Assembly: GCA_035048815.1 (NCBI GenBank) | Contig: JAUCBN010000011.1 | Location: forward strand, 20,848,001 to 20,912,000 | Length of the DNA stretch: 64,000 bases | Direction: 5' to 3' | Source of the DNA: Abelmoschus esculentus | Taxonomy: Eukaryota; Streptophyta; Magnoliopsida; Malvales; Malvaceae | Part shown: positions 11,871-22,902 of the stretch, in pieces | Numbering within the stretch: position 1 is the stretch's first letter | How the letters are laid out: each line of letters opens with the position of its first letter | The notes under the pieces: model-generated | Told to the model about the DNA's origin: nothing | Database searches by the model: none | The model's input: only the letters and a program-made list of their open reading frames with translations | Position numbers and translations under genes: made by a program

Positions 11871-12568
11871 GAGTATACTTTAAAACAAATACTATTGTAA
11901 ACACCGTGTGGAAGGAGTCGTTGATTTTCTATTGATTTTCTATTGTATAACGAAGATCAAGTAACCGCATTCTAACCAAGCCTTTGAATATGTTCACAGT
12001 TCGGAAGCCAAAGAAATTAATTGATTATTACACAATGAATAATTCTTATATTTATAATTTAATAAACCATTACTCTTCTGTTTAAATCAAATACCATCTA
12101 AGCAGTTAATAGACTTATTCAGTATGGTTACTCCATTAACCATGAAGCATTTTACATCTATTATTATAAATAATGTATATTTATCATTACGGATTTTAAT
12201 AACTTAAAAAACATTAACCAAATAAGTTCAAATAAAGACTTTAAGATTAGCATTTAAAAAGCCTTCGAAGTGTAAAACAATAAAAAGTTTAGAAAGACTA
12301 GATTAGTTACATAAATATTAATTATAATCAATAATTTATATATATTAATTATACAATCGACAGTAATAATAAATAATTTAATATTATTATAAATTTAATT
12401 ATGATTATAATTTAATATTATTATAATGTATGGTTTAAGTATGATAATATCACATGGGGAGCGTATATATTGGGCAACTTTGTGCACACTATACGTGCTA
12501 TCAGATCGTGTATGGTACAAATATAACAAGGTCCCTATAAGACTACGATAATGAGTATTATCGATAAG
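11871..12568. other. AT-rich intergenic sequence
   Basis: Between the annexin locus and the next element. It is rich in TTAATATTATTA-type strings (12300-12440). I see no gene, repeat pair or RNA. Confidence 0.5.
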
Positions 12569-12573
12569 ACTGC

Positions 12574-12833
12574 TGTAAAGAATAACCCTGAGATGATGAA
12601 TTTATGAACGAAAAAGATGGAGCAACCATAGATTTACAGAATAAGTATAAAAGAAGAAAGAAAAAAAATAAGAGAGAAGAATGAGAGAGAGTTTGTTATT
12701 CAGTTCGTAACTAAGGCTGAAACCTTTTCATGTTTTTTAATTCATATTTATAGCCCATCTTAAATAAAGTATTAACAAGCTAACAATATAATCGTTTTTT
12801 CAATTTATTTACAACTGTATCAATTCTCTAATA
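12574..12833 (-). repeat. 3' LTR of old copia element
   Basis: 260 bp, preceded by ACTGC (12569-12573). On plus it begins TGTAAAGAATAACC and ends CTCTAATA. It matches 29904-30176 with substitutions and a short indel. Confidence 0.85.
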
Positions 12834-13386
12834 TTCTCCTGATTTCTTTCTTTTTATGAACTTTAAAACATGATTCAACTCCAAGACTTTCACGAAGTTT
12901 TTCAAACACGGTAGGTGGTAATGATTTTGTAAGAATATCAACTATCTGTTTTATAGAGGAAACAAAATTAACAACTAGTTTTTCAAAGAGAACCCTTTCA
13001 CAAACAAAATAAATATCAATTTTAACATGCTTTACTCTAGTATGATGAGTAAGATTAGCTACCTTGGGTACTGTAAAGGTATTATCACACCATATTGTTA
13101 GGAGTTTTGCTGGAGTAACACATATTTTAGTCAATAAATGATCAATCCACATTAATTCAGACACCGTGTTTATCAGACTTTTATATTCTGCTTCAATTGA
13201 AGATCTAAACATCACATTTTATTTTTTTTCGAACACCAAATTATAGGGCTACCACCAAAATATATGCAGGATCAAGAAATAGATCTTCTATCTTCTACTG
13301 AAGCAACCCAATCTATATCAGAGTAGCATACAATATCAAAGAAACTAGTAGACTTGTATGTAAGATCATAAGATAAAATGTCTTAC
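12820..13386 (-). pseudogene. Copia RNase H fragment (old element)
   Basis: The open part at 12820-13215 contains EAEYKSLINTVSELMW, WCDNTFTVP, the HHTRVKHVKIDIYFVCE segment and DILTKSLPP, all typical of the copia RNase H C-terminus. Upstream (13216-13386) the frame is broken but SDIDWVASVEDRRSIS is readable. The domain is cut by the chromovirus at 13392 and resumes at 18863. Confidence 0.8.
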
Positions 13387-13391
13387 AGATA

Positions 13392-13776
13392 TGTCACAAT
13401 TAGAGGTCGAAGAGCGGGAAAAGCAGCACCTGAAATTCAAAATTATGAGAAACGGTACCGTTTTGTTAATGAAGAAACAGACAAAGGACCAGGGAGAGAA
13501 AAACCAACATGTCTGAAGCAAGGACCATGAAAGTTGGCAAAGGCTGAGCTAGAGGACAACAGCTGGCATGATCGTTGCTGAGGGAAGGGAAATCCTGACA
13601 CGTGTGAATGAATAAAACAGTGTCCTTGGAATAGTATAAGAGTTTAGCAAACAATAGAAAAACTTAGCTGATCATTTATGTAAAAACTCTATATTTCCTT
13701 CTTGAATCTATATACCTTTCTCTCCTGCAACCCTTAATTTCTGCAACTTTTCTATTTCTCTATTTGAGTTGTGACA
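13392..13776 (+). repeat. 5' LTR of chromovirus
   Basis: 385 bp, TGTCACAA...TTGTGACA, preceded by AGATA (13387-13391). Confidence 0.95.
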
Positions 13777-13778
13777 AT

Positions 13779-13792
13779 TGGTATCCAGAGCC
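13779..13792 (+). other. Primer binding site of chromovirus
   Basis: TGGTATCCAGAGCC two bases after the 5' LTR, a methionine-tRNA-type site. Confidence 0.75.
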
Positions 13793-13836
13793 ATTAAAGA
13801 TCCCTCAAACTGGAAAAAGTTAAAAGTCAATCGAAA

Positions 13837-16800
13837 ATGACTGACTCCAGTGACCTTGCGAGCATTCAAAAAGCTTTAGCAACCATTCAAGATAGGCTGG
13901 TTAGCTTGGAGGATGAAGAAAAGGTTCCTAAATGGTGGACTAAACTACAGGACTCGTCTACAACAAGGATAACCATTCTGGAGAAAAGGATGGACACTAC
14001 TCAAGGGTACCTATAACAAATTCTAGCAGCTGTGCGAGGAAAAGAAGGAGATCTTAGTGCAGGAACTACAGATAGGCCTACAAATGGTGGTAAATGGCAG
14101 GCAGGAACCAGTGACAAGGCTCCTACAGTGGTGACCATTTTGGATGATAAAGAAAGATACTCTTATAGGCCAAATGAACCAGGATTGTTGGCCCCCAAAC
14201 CAACTCACACAACCTTGCCCTAGATGAAACTTAAAATGAAAATGGATGAATCCCTTAAAGAGGAAGGGTTCCAGACAGAAACATCTACCATGGCCATGGG
14301 AAATAATAGAGGTATTACCTTTAGACCCAAACTGGAATTATCAATGTTTGATGGCACAAATCCAAGAGGATAGATTAAGAAATGCCAAAAGTATTTCACA
14401 CTTTTGAGCATCCCAAAAGAGCAGAAAATGGATCTGGTTTCTATGCACCTAGAGGGAAAAGCAGAGGTTTGGTTCGATGGATACATATTACAGAAGCACA
14501 GGATAACCTGGCCTGAGTTTACAGCTGACTTGTGTCATAGGTTTACAGATAGAACTTATGCTGATGTGGTGGAAGAATTCAATAAACTGAGTCAAAGATC
14601 AACAGTGGAGGAATACCAGTGCAGGTTTGAAGAGCTTAAACCTTATGTCATTTTACAAAATCCCTACCTAGATGAACCATATTTTGTTTCAAGTTTTCTG
14701 AGTGGCTTAAAGGAGGAACTTAGGCACAGGGTGAAGGTTCATCAGCCTAAAGAACTGAATGAAGCTTACAGAATAGCTAAGCTACATGAACTGACAATGG
14801 AAATTGAAGCAAGGAAGAATAAGCCAAAAATGCTTACCTATAACACTCAGCTCTCAAACACCAAACAGTGGTCACCAGCTACCAGCACACCCCAAAAGAA
14901 CATCCCATAAACCACCACCAAGCAAACCCTGATTGAGTACAGGCGTGCCAACAACCTCTGCTTCAAATGTGGGGATAAATTCACCCCAGGCCACCAATGC
15001 AAGGCTAAGAAGCTCAATATGATGGAGGAAGATGATGAAATAGATGAACCTGAAGAACAAAAAGAAGATCAAATAGAAGAAAATGAAGTTAACAAAAATG
15101 AGGACTTAGAGATATCTATCAATGCCTTGACAGGCAGTATGGGCCACAGCACCTTGAGAATCCAAGGATCCATCCGAGGAAGACCAGTGAGCATATTGAT
15201 TGATAGTGGAAGCACTCATAGCTTCATCAATCTAGGATGAGCTAAAGAAAGGGTAGAAGTTATACCAACTAATCCCTTAGTGATCACAGTAGCAAATGGT
15301 GAAAAGTTGTACAGCAGTGCAAAGGCAAAGCAACTCAAATGGAAGATGCAGGGGCACCAATTTGAGCATGACTTTAGAGTACTACTAATGGGAAGGAGTG
15401 ATATAGTCCTAGGAGTGGACTGGATGAGAAGATATAGTCCAATTAGCATGGACTTTCAACAGATGACATTGAAATTTCTAAAAGATGGCCAGGAAATTAC
15501 TTTGAAGGGTGGTCAGAAGCAAGCTACACTAAAAATCATTTCTGGGGACAAATTACAAAAACTGGTAGTGAAGGATGCTGAGATATGTGGAGAAATGTAT
15601 CTGTTGAGTAGCATGGAAGCAGATTATGCTGTAGAACCTCAACTGCAGCCAATTTTAGATAAGTTTTCAGAAGTTTTTCAAGAACCAAAAGGGATGCCAC
15701 CTCCTAGAGATCATGATCATGCCATAATTCTAAATGAAGGGGCTCAACCAGTAAACTTGAGACCTTATAGATTTCCTCACTTACAAAAAACAGAAGTAGA
15801 AAGACAGATATCAGAAATGCTTACTGCCTCAATTATCAGAACTAGTAAGAGCCCATTTGCATCCCCTTGCCTACTTGTAAAGAAAAAAGATGGATCTTGG
15901 AGACTATGTGTTGACTACAGAAGACTGAATTCCTTAACTGTGAGGAATCAATTTCCTATTCCTATAGTTGAGGATCTACTAGATGAGCTAGCAGGGGCAA
16001 AATTTTTTTCCAAGTTAGACCTCAGGTCAGGTTATTGGCAAATAAGGGTCAAAGAAGAAGACATTGAGAAGACAGCTTTTAGAACCCACCATGGCCACTA
16101 TGAGTTCAGGGTGATGCCATTTGGATTAACAAATGCACCAACAACCTTTCAATCATTGATGAACTCCCTGTTTGGACCTTATTTAAGAAGGTTTGTTCTT
16201 GTCTTCTTTGATGACATTTTAGTTTACAGCAAGTGTCTAGCTGACCATGTTTCACACCTAGAAACAGCTTTACATATCCTGAAAGCTAACCACTTATTTT
16301 CCAAGAAGAGCAAATGTTTTTTTGGTCAACAACAGGTTGAATACTTGGGGCATATAATTTCTAAGGAGGGAGTAGCCACTGACCCCTCTAAGGTAGAAGC
16401 AATGCAAACCTGGCCTATGGCTACAACATTGAAGGCTCTCAGAGGATTCTTGGGCTTAACAGGATATTATAGACGATTTATTCGAGACTATGGAAGCATG
16501 AGTAGACCCTTGACAAACATGATAAAGAAGGATAACTTTCAGTGGACAAAGGAGGCTGCAGATTCCTTCCTCCAACTGAAGGAAGCTATGTGTACTGCCC
16601 CACTCTTAGCACTGCCAGACTTCAACAGCACATTTTATTTGGAAACTGATGCCAGCTCCAGAGGAATTGGTGCAGTCCTCTCTCAACAAGGGCGCCCAAT
16701 TGCATTCGTAAGTAAGGCTCTAGGTCCTAAACACGCAGACCTCTTTGTGTATGAAAGGGAGTACATAACCATTCTAATGGCTGTCACAAAGTGAAGACAT

Positions 16801-18611
16801 TACCTTGAGGGAAACAATTTATTATCAAAACTGATCACGAGCCCTTAAAACATCTATTAGAGCAAAAGTTGACCACTACAATTCAAAAGAAAGGATTGTC
16901 CAAATTATTTGGGCTTGATTACTTGATTCAGTATAGAAAAGGCAAACAAAACATTGTGGCAGATGCTCTCTCTAGAAAGGACTCTGAATTATTTCAGCTA
17001 TCTACAACAAAGATAATTCCATTCTGAGTCAAGGAGGTGGAGGATAGCTACAAAGGGGATGAACTTGCCACAGATCTTATCACTGCATTGACAGTGTCAA
17101 AGGATGCTAAAGCAAACTGGACCTTGTCTACTGGTATTCTCAGACATAAACAGAAAGTTTATATTGGCAGTAATGGTCCTCTCAGACATCACATCTTGAC
17201 TCAACTCCATGATTCCCCTATGGGAGGACATTCTAGAATTCAAGCAACATATTTCAGAATCCACTCTTATTTCTACTGGAAGGGTCTAAAAACACAGGTT
17301 CAACAACATGTACAGCAATGTGACATTTGCCAGAGAACTAAAGTGGAACATGTTTCTAAGCCAGGTCTCTTACAGCCAATACCAATACCTACTCAGGCTT
17401 GGGAGGTTATTTCAATGGACTTCATTGATGGATTACCTCAGTCCAAGAAGTTTAACTCTATCCTAGTGGTCATAGACAGATTCACTAAATATGGACACTT
17501 TATCCCCTTACAACATCCTTACACAGCTTCCACAGTAGCTACTGCTTATTTGGACCAGGTCTTAAAACTCCATGGTTGTCCAAAAGCAACAATCTCGGAT
17601 CGAGACAAACTTTTTACTAGTAGCTTTTGGAAAGAACTAATGACTTATCTGGGCACTCAGCCTTGGTTTACCACAGCTTACCACCCTGAAACCGATGGCC
17701 AAACTGAGAGACTAAACCAGTGCCTCGAGCAATACTTGCGTGGTTTTTGTTTTTTACAACCAAAGAAGTGGGCACAATGGCTCTCCCAAGCCGAATGGTG
17801 GTATAACACTAGCTTTCATTCAGCATTGGGCACAACACCTTTTGAGGCGTTGTATGGCTATAAACCTAATATTATGGCTTGGGAAATTAATTCTTCAGCT
17901 CAATCAGTGGAAGAGATAACAGCAGCAAGAGAGACAATTACGAAAATGCTCCAGGAAAATCTCAGTAAAGCCCAAGCTCGAATGAAGCAGTATGCTGATT
18001 TAAAAAGACAAGAAAGAGAGTTTCAGGTAGGTGATTTTGTTTACCTCAAATTATAACCGTATCGGCAAACTTCAGTTGCTCTCCGATCCAACATCAAACT
18101 CGCTGCTCGCTATTATGGCCCTTATCCTATCACCAAGAGAATCGGCTCAGTTGCCTACCAATTACTGCTTCCACCCTCTGCAAAAATACACAATGTGTTT
18201 CACGTTAGTCTTTTGAAGAAGAAAATTGGTGATACTACTACTCCTTCAATCGACCCACCTGAAGTAACTGAAGAGGGAAGTTTGAAGATCTATCCCCTCA
18301 AGGCCCTCGACAAACGTATGGTGAAGAAAGACAATCGTGCCGTCACTCAGCTCCTCATTCAGTGGACAAATCTAGGGCCGAAAAATGCAACTTGGGAAGA
18401 TTTTTCTGTTCTCCAGTCCCAATTTCCTGAATTTGACCCTTGGGGACAAGGCTCAAGTGAAGAAGGGGGTATTGTCACAATTAGAGATCGAAGAGCGGGA
18501 AAAGCAGCACCTGAAATTCAAAATTATGAGAAACGGTACCGTTTTGTTAATGAAGAAACAGACAAAGGACCAGGGAGAGAAAAACCAACCTGTCTGAAGC
18601 AAGGACCATGA
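13837..18611 (+). pseudogene. Chromovirus gag-pol with stops and a frameshift
   Basis: Starts at ATG 13837. Gag (to about 14910) includes the LSMFDGTNP and EQKMDLVSMHLEGKAEVWF segments. A CCHC-like knuckle (CFKCGDKFTPGHQC) lies at about 14960, the protease motif DSGSTH at about 15205, and RT with FFDD at about 16205. RNase H (ETDAS...) follows at about 16650, then integrase at 17200-17900 with an HHCC region, ISDRDKLF and the ETDGQTE glutamate region. A C-terminal chromodomain at about 18290-18440 has QWTNLGPKNATWEDF. Chromodomains are thought to steer integration to heterochromatin. Stops: 14014, 14221, 14371, 14908, 15238, 16792, 17025 and 18054. One base is missing near 16816 in RNase H, shifting the frame for integrase and chromodomain. 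Confidence 0.92.
18460..18472 (+). other. Polypurine tract of chromovirus
   Basis: aagaagggggtat just before the 3' LTR. Confidence 0.65.
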
Positions 18612-18857
18612 AAGTTGGCAAAGGCTGAGCTGGAGGACAACAGCTGGCATGACCGTTGCTGAGGGAAGGAAAATCCTGACACGTGTGAATGAATAAAACA
18701 GTTTCCTTGGAATAGTATAAGAGTTTAGCAAACAATAGAAAAACTTAGCTGATCATTTATGTAAAAACTCTATATTTCCTTCTTGAATCTATATACCTTT
18801 CTCTCCTGCAACCCTTAATTTCTGCAACTTTTATATTTCTCTATTTGAGTTGTGACA
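18473..18857 (+). repeat. 3' LTR of chromovirus
   Basis: 385 bp, partner of 13392-13776, followed by AGATA (18858-18862). The gag-pol frame reads into it and stops at 18609-18611. Confidence 0.95.
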
Positions 18858-18862
18858 AGATA

Positions 18863-21172
18863 ACGTAAAATACGTTTTATATCTCTCTAATGGATACTCA
18901 AGGTTGATTCATGTTCTGACTGATCTTGTTGACAACAAACGCAATATTAGGTTAAGTTAAACACATACTATAATCTTTCAACAATATTATGATCCAATTT
19001 AATATCATTGAAAAGTCGACCATCAACTAAAAGTTACTTTGGGCAAACAATCATAGGTGTAGGGGTAGGATTACAATAGGTCATATTAGCCTTTTCAAGT
19101 AACCCAGTAATATACTTTCTTTGATTCAAGGTCAAACCAACAACATATTACTGGATCTCCATACCCAAGAAAAATTAGATATTTCACCCTAAAAAAGACA
19201 GACCTTTGACTTATAAATACCAAAATTTTTTCTGATTATCATAGGATGACTATTTTAAACAAGAACAAGAACAATAAAAGATGTCACAATGGATATAACA
19301 TGAGTAGTGGATTGTGAAGATAATAATGCTCGTTGTGAAGAAGATAAGATGAATGCAGAATGAGTAGTGGATTGTGAAGATGGTAACACTTGCTGTGAAG
19401 ATGGTATTGTTCTAATTCGAGCAATACTCCCCAAATATCTAAATGGATGTAGCATGAGTAATGAATTGTTTGTAGGGTTGATAATACTTATTGTGGAGAT
19501 GGTAAAATAGGTACAACATGATCAATAGAATGGGAAGATGGTGATACTTGCTGTAGACATGATATGATAGATGTAGTATGATCAATGGAGTGTGGAGGTA
19601 GTGATACTTGCTGCGAAGGTGGTAATATGAAAGTAGCATGAGTAGTGGAGTGTGGAGATGATGAACTTGCTCTATCAAGAGACTTAAACATTTGATTAGG
19701 AATGAGAGGAAGCTGACTCAAAGATACAAATTTATCTGATGCTTCTTGAGAAGTAATATTTAAAAAGTGAGTTATATCAGAAGAGGAGATAAAAAAATCA
19801 AACATAAAATTAAAACGATGTTTTAGAGAAAAAAAAAATTAGACTCATCAAACTTAACATGTCTGAAAATATATGTTCTGCCACTAACATACATATATTT
19901 ATATCCTTTATAGGAAGGAGATAATCCTAAAAAGACATATGGAGAAGACCTAAATTATAATTTATGATTGCTATAAGGTCTCAACAAAGGATAACACATA
20001 CAACCAAAAATTTTAAGAAAGAAATAGTCAATTTTTTAAACAAATTTTCATAGGAAAACATATGTTCTATAGCAGCAGAAGGTAACCTGCTAATAAAAAA
20101 AATATGAAACTAAGAAAGGTATCATTCTAGTATTGAAGAGGCATACAAGCTTGAGCTAAAAGAGTTAATCCTGTTTTAACAACTTATTTATGTTTTTTAT
20201 CTACCAACCCATTTTTCTCAGAGGTATATAAAAAAGACACACGATAAATAATACCTTGTTCATGTAAATAAAATTTGAGAGCAAGAAACTCACTTCCTCC
20301 ATCATTTTATAGTGCCTTGAGTTTTACTCCAAATTGTCGTTCTATTATAGCATGAAACTGAACAAAGACATCTTTGACCTAGTGATTTGTACTTCACACG
20401 TAAAGTATGAACCATACCTACTTAAACAGTACCTGTACTAGGAATAAATGGAGTCATCTTGAAGATTGAAGGCATCATTGGTAAGGTGATGAATAGCACC
20501 ACAATCAAGATACCATGCATTGTCATCCACAAAGGTAGTTGTTGCAAGATGCACTTAAAGACCGAAAGAAGGTTGTATAACTGCAGCAAGTTGAGGTGAT
20601 GTGAAAATTATAGCGGTGGGACATGTTGGATAGAGAGTTGGACCAGAAATATATTAAAAAAAATAGATGCTAAAACTGATCCTACTAACTGAAGATCTAT
20701 AAATTGTTTATTGTGATGCAAAACATACTGAGATGCAGGAGAAGACTAACCAGAATAATAAAAAATTTATTGAACTGAGGGTAAAACAATTATTGGTGAC
20801 AGAAGAGGCATTGTAACTGTATGAGTAGGTGAAGGTGCAGAGGTATAAAAAAAATTGATTGAATAGCTGAGTAATTGGTGTATTAACACTAGTTACAACA
20901 GAAACATTAACTTGAGCTAGAGGATCTCTATTGAATATAGACCTAGATGTGATATTATTTTTGTACCTCATGTTAAACTGATAATAACATCTATCTACCA
21001 GATGTCCAACCCTTTTACATAATTAACACTGATGTATATTATTAGAAATAAACCCTCTCTACCTCTTCCTCTGTTGTTATAGAATGCACCTGTCAGTTTA
21101 ATATTTTGACCAGAATTAAAGTTACTAATATAATCACTATACCCAGAGATTACAATATTATTCTGAGGTGGT
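18863..21172 (-). pseudogene. Copia gag-pol fragments (old element): RT tail, integrase, protease, CCHC
   Basis: Read from 21172 down. CCHC-like CKRVGHLVDRC (about 21020; first Cys region damaged) is followed by a protease remnant with DCGAIHH (about 20500; normally DSGATHH). Integrase core NDGGSEFLALK and SEKNGLVDKKHK lie at about 20330-20180. A Ser/Pro/His-rich linker (19488-19805) has repeated QQVS..HS units, and an HPMIIRKNFGIYKSK linker end lies at about 19240. The RT C-terminus with LNQRKYITGLLEKANMT follows at about 19110. The RT N-terminal two-thirds with the catalytic YVDD is missing between about 19200 and 19130. Many stops and frameshifts. It joins across the chromovirus to 13386-12820. 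Confidence 0.75.
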
Positions 21173-21582
21173 TGTTAAAAATTTGGGATTATTGGAAAAA
21201 TGGTATGATAATGAATATTTTGGAGATTAAATTTATGTGGGTTCCTATTTCAACATACTGAAAAACACAAACATCCTCTAGCTAAATAGTGTTCTGTTTC
21301 TGTAAAAGTTCGCCGTTGCAGTAAGGTAGCGTTGCTCTCCTTATTGTATTCTACCGTTGTATTCTGGGAGACAGACGTTCCATAGTAACTCCAGCACCGG
21401 GAGGGGACGAATTTATTTTAAGGACACTGTGATAGCACAAGCCTCGGTTAAAGTTTTAGAATCATATTTTTTTTTTATTTTGATTTCTGTGATCTTTGCA
21501 TTTCTAATATATATGTTATTTTAATTTCGCTTACAGGAATTGTATTTAATATATTAATAATTTACTTCGTTTTGTTGTAACA
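21173..21582 (+). repeat. Probable solo LTR inside copia gag
   Basis: 410 bp beginning TGTTAAAAATT and ending TTGTAACA, placed where the old copia gag frame is interrupted (NNIVISGY on one side, gag continuing at 21583). The flanks GTGGT and GGGCT match only partly, so a duplication is unproven. The middle (about 21340-21450) is less AT-rich, with ccagcaccgggagggg. Strand is uncertain. Confidence 0.5.
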
Positions 21583-22108
21583 GGGCTAAACTATTCCGTA
21601 ATAATATGAGATGAAGCATTAACATGCTGTAGAAGTTGATCTTGTCTCATATCGACATCAAGAAATATAATGCTAGCAGAAGCAAGATTGTTTGAAATTG
21701 GAATAACAGATAAAATAGTTATAACAGAATCATACTCAATAATTAATCCATTAAGTATAACAACGATGTGTTCTTGTTCTGAAATTCTTCCTCCATAGTT
21801 AGCTAAATTATCATAGATCTATTTTATTTTTATTAAAAATTCTTGTATAGTAAGATTACTTTTTTCTATGAATGTAGAAGCCTTCGATAAGACATTAATC
21901 TAAAAATTGTCTGACTACTATAAAGTCTATGCGATGTATTCTATATGTTTGAAGTAGTGTTAAGACTAATAAAATAATGCAACACTAGCTCACTTACGAT
22001 AAACAATAGCCTAGTGGCTAAGGCTCTATCTTGTTCTTCAAATAGTTCAAAGTCGAGATTAATACAAACAACACCATTCTTAGTGATATATTTAGGAGGT
22101 GATTGCAT
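21583..22108 (-). pseudogene. Copia gag middle segment (old element)
   Basis: From 22108 down it reads SPPKYITKNGV, then FELFEEQDRALATRLLF, LTIQEFLIKIK and YGGRISEQEHIVVILNGL, a typical copia gag order, with stops. The frame continues exactly from 29334 when the Athila-type insertion and one ATAAG copy are ignored. Confidence 0.75.
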
Positions 22109-22335
22109 ATAAGCGACGTGAAGTTTGGACTCCTATGTTTATTTTCAAAGTTTTTATCTGTTTTGTCAAATTGTAATACTTAAGATTGTCGATCCTAAAG
22201 GGATTGGATCACCCTTGGTTGCACGTTAATAATACCCTTGGAAAAGTAAAAACACAAGTAAATTGGATTGTGTTGAATATAAAGTAATTAAGCTAAGTAA
22301 ACAAACGAAATAAATGAAGGAGATCTTAGTGATAA

Positions 22336-22858
22336 TGTAATCACTAATTTTATCCAGGTTTAAACCGGATTTAATTTTAATTTTTATTCGAATAATGGGC
22401 TTTAGTTAATTTTAGAATTTATAATAAAAAATTAAAAAACAAAAAAAATATAATAATGGGTTTTATATTTAATTTTGTTCTATTATAAATATGTTAAAAA
22501 AATCAAAAACATTATACATATTCATATTACTATCAAACTAAAAATTTCCATAAAAAATATTAAATATTATCTATTTTATTTACTTTGTTTTAATTTTGTT
22601 TTGTTTACCACATATCATATTATTATTTTACTTATTAGGTACATTAAATATCATTATAATATTGTATAGCTTAATATTCTGGTTACTGATATTATTCTAA
22701 TTTCATTTAGTTTTTTAGTTTCGGTTTAATTACTATTTATTATTTCTTAGATATTAAATAAATAATCTGGAATATAAATAAACTTTATCCTTCACTAATT
22801 GTGGTTTTATTATCATAGTTATTTTAATTCAATTTTGGTTTCCCGTTCTCATATTACA

Positions 22859-22902
<44 letters not shown>

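Larger units (their letters stand above)
13392..18857 (+). mobile_element. Chromovirus (Ty3/gypsy) with chromodomain
   Basis: 5466 bp, plus strand, inserted in the RNase H region of the old copia element. Its 385-bp LTRs, TGTCACAA...TTGTGACA, lie at 13392-13776 and 18473-18857. AGATA flanks at 13387-13391 and 18858-18862 are perfect. The primer site is at 13779-13792 and the purine tract at 18460-18472. Gag-pol ends in a chromodomain. By eye about 7 of 385 LTR positions differ, so it is younger than its host. The compact size and sequence suggest a Reina-like lineage, but I cannot confirm the clade. Confidence 0.95.

Noticed and set aside
22000..22060. A-box-like tagcctagtggctaagg as a SINE
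   Set aside because: It lies inside the readable copia gag frame (ALATRLLF), so the resemblance is coincidental.
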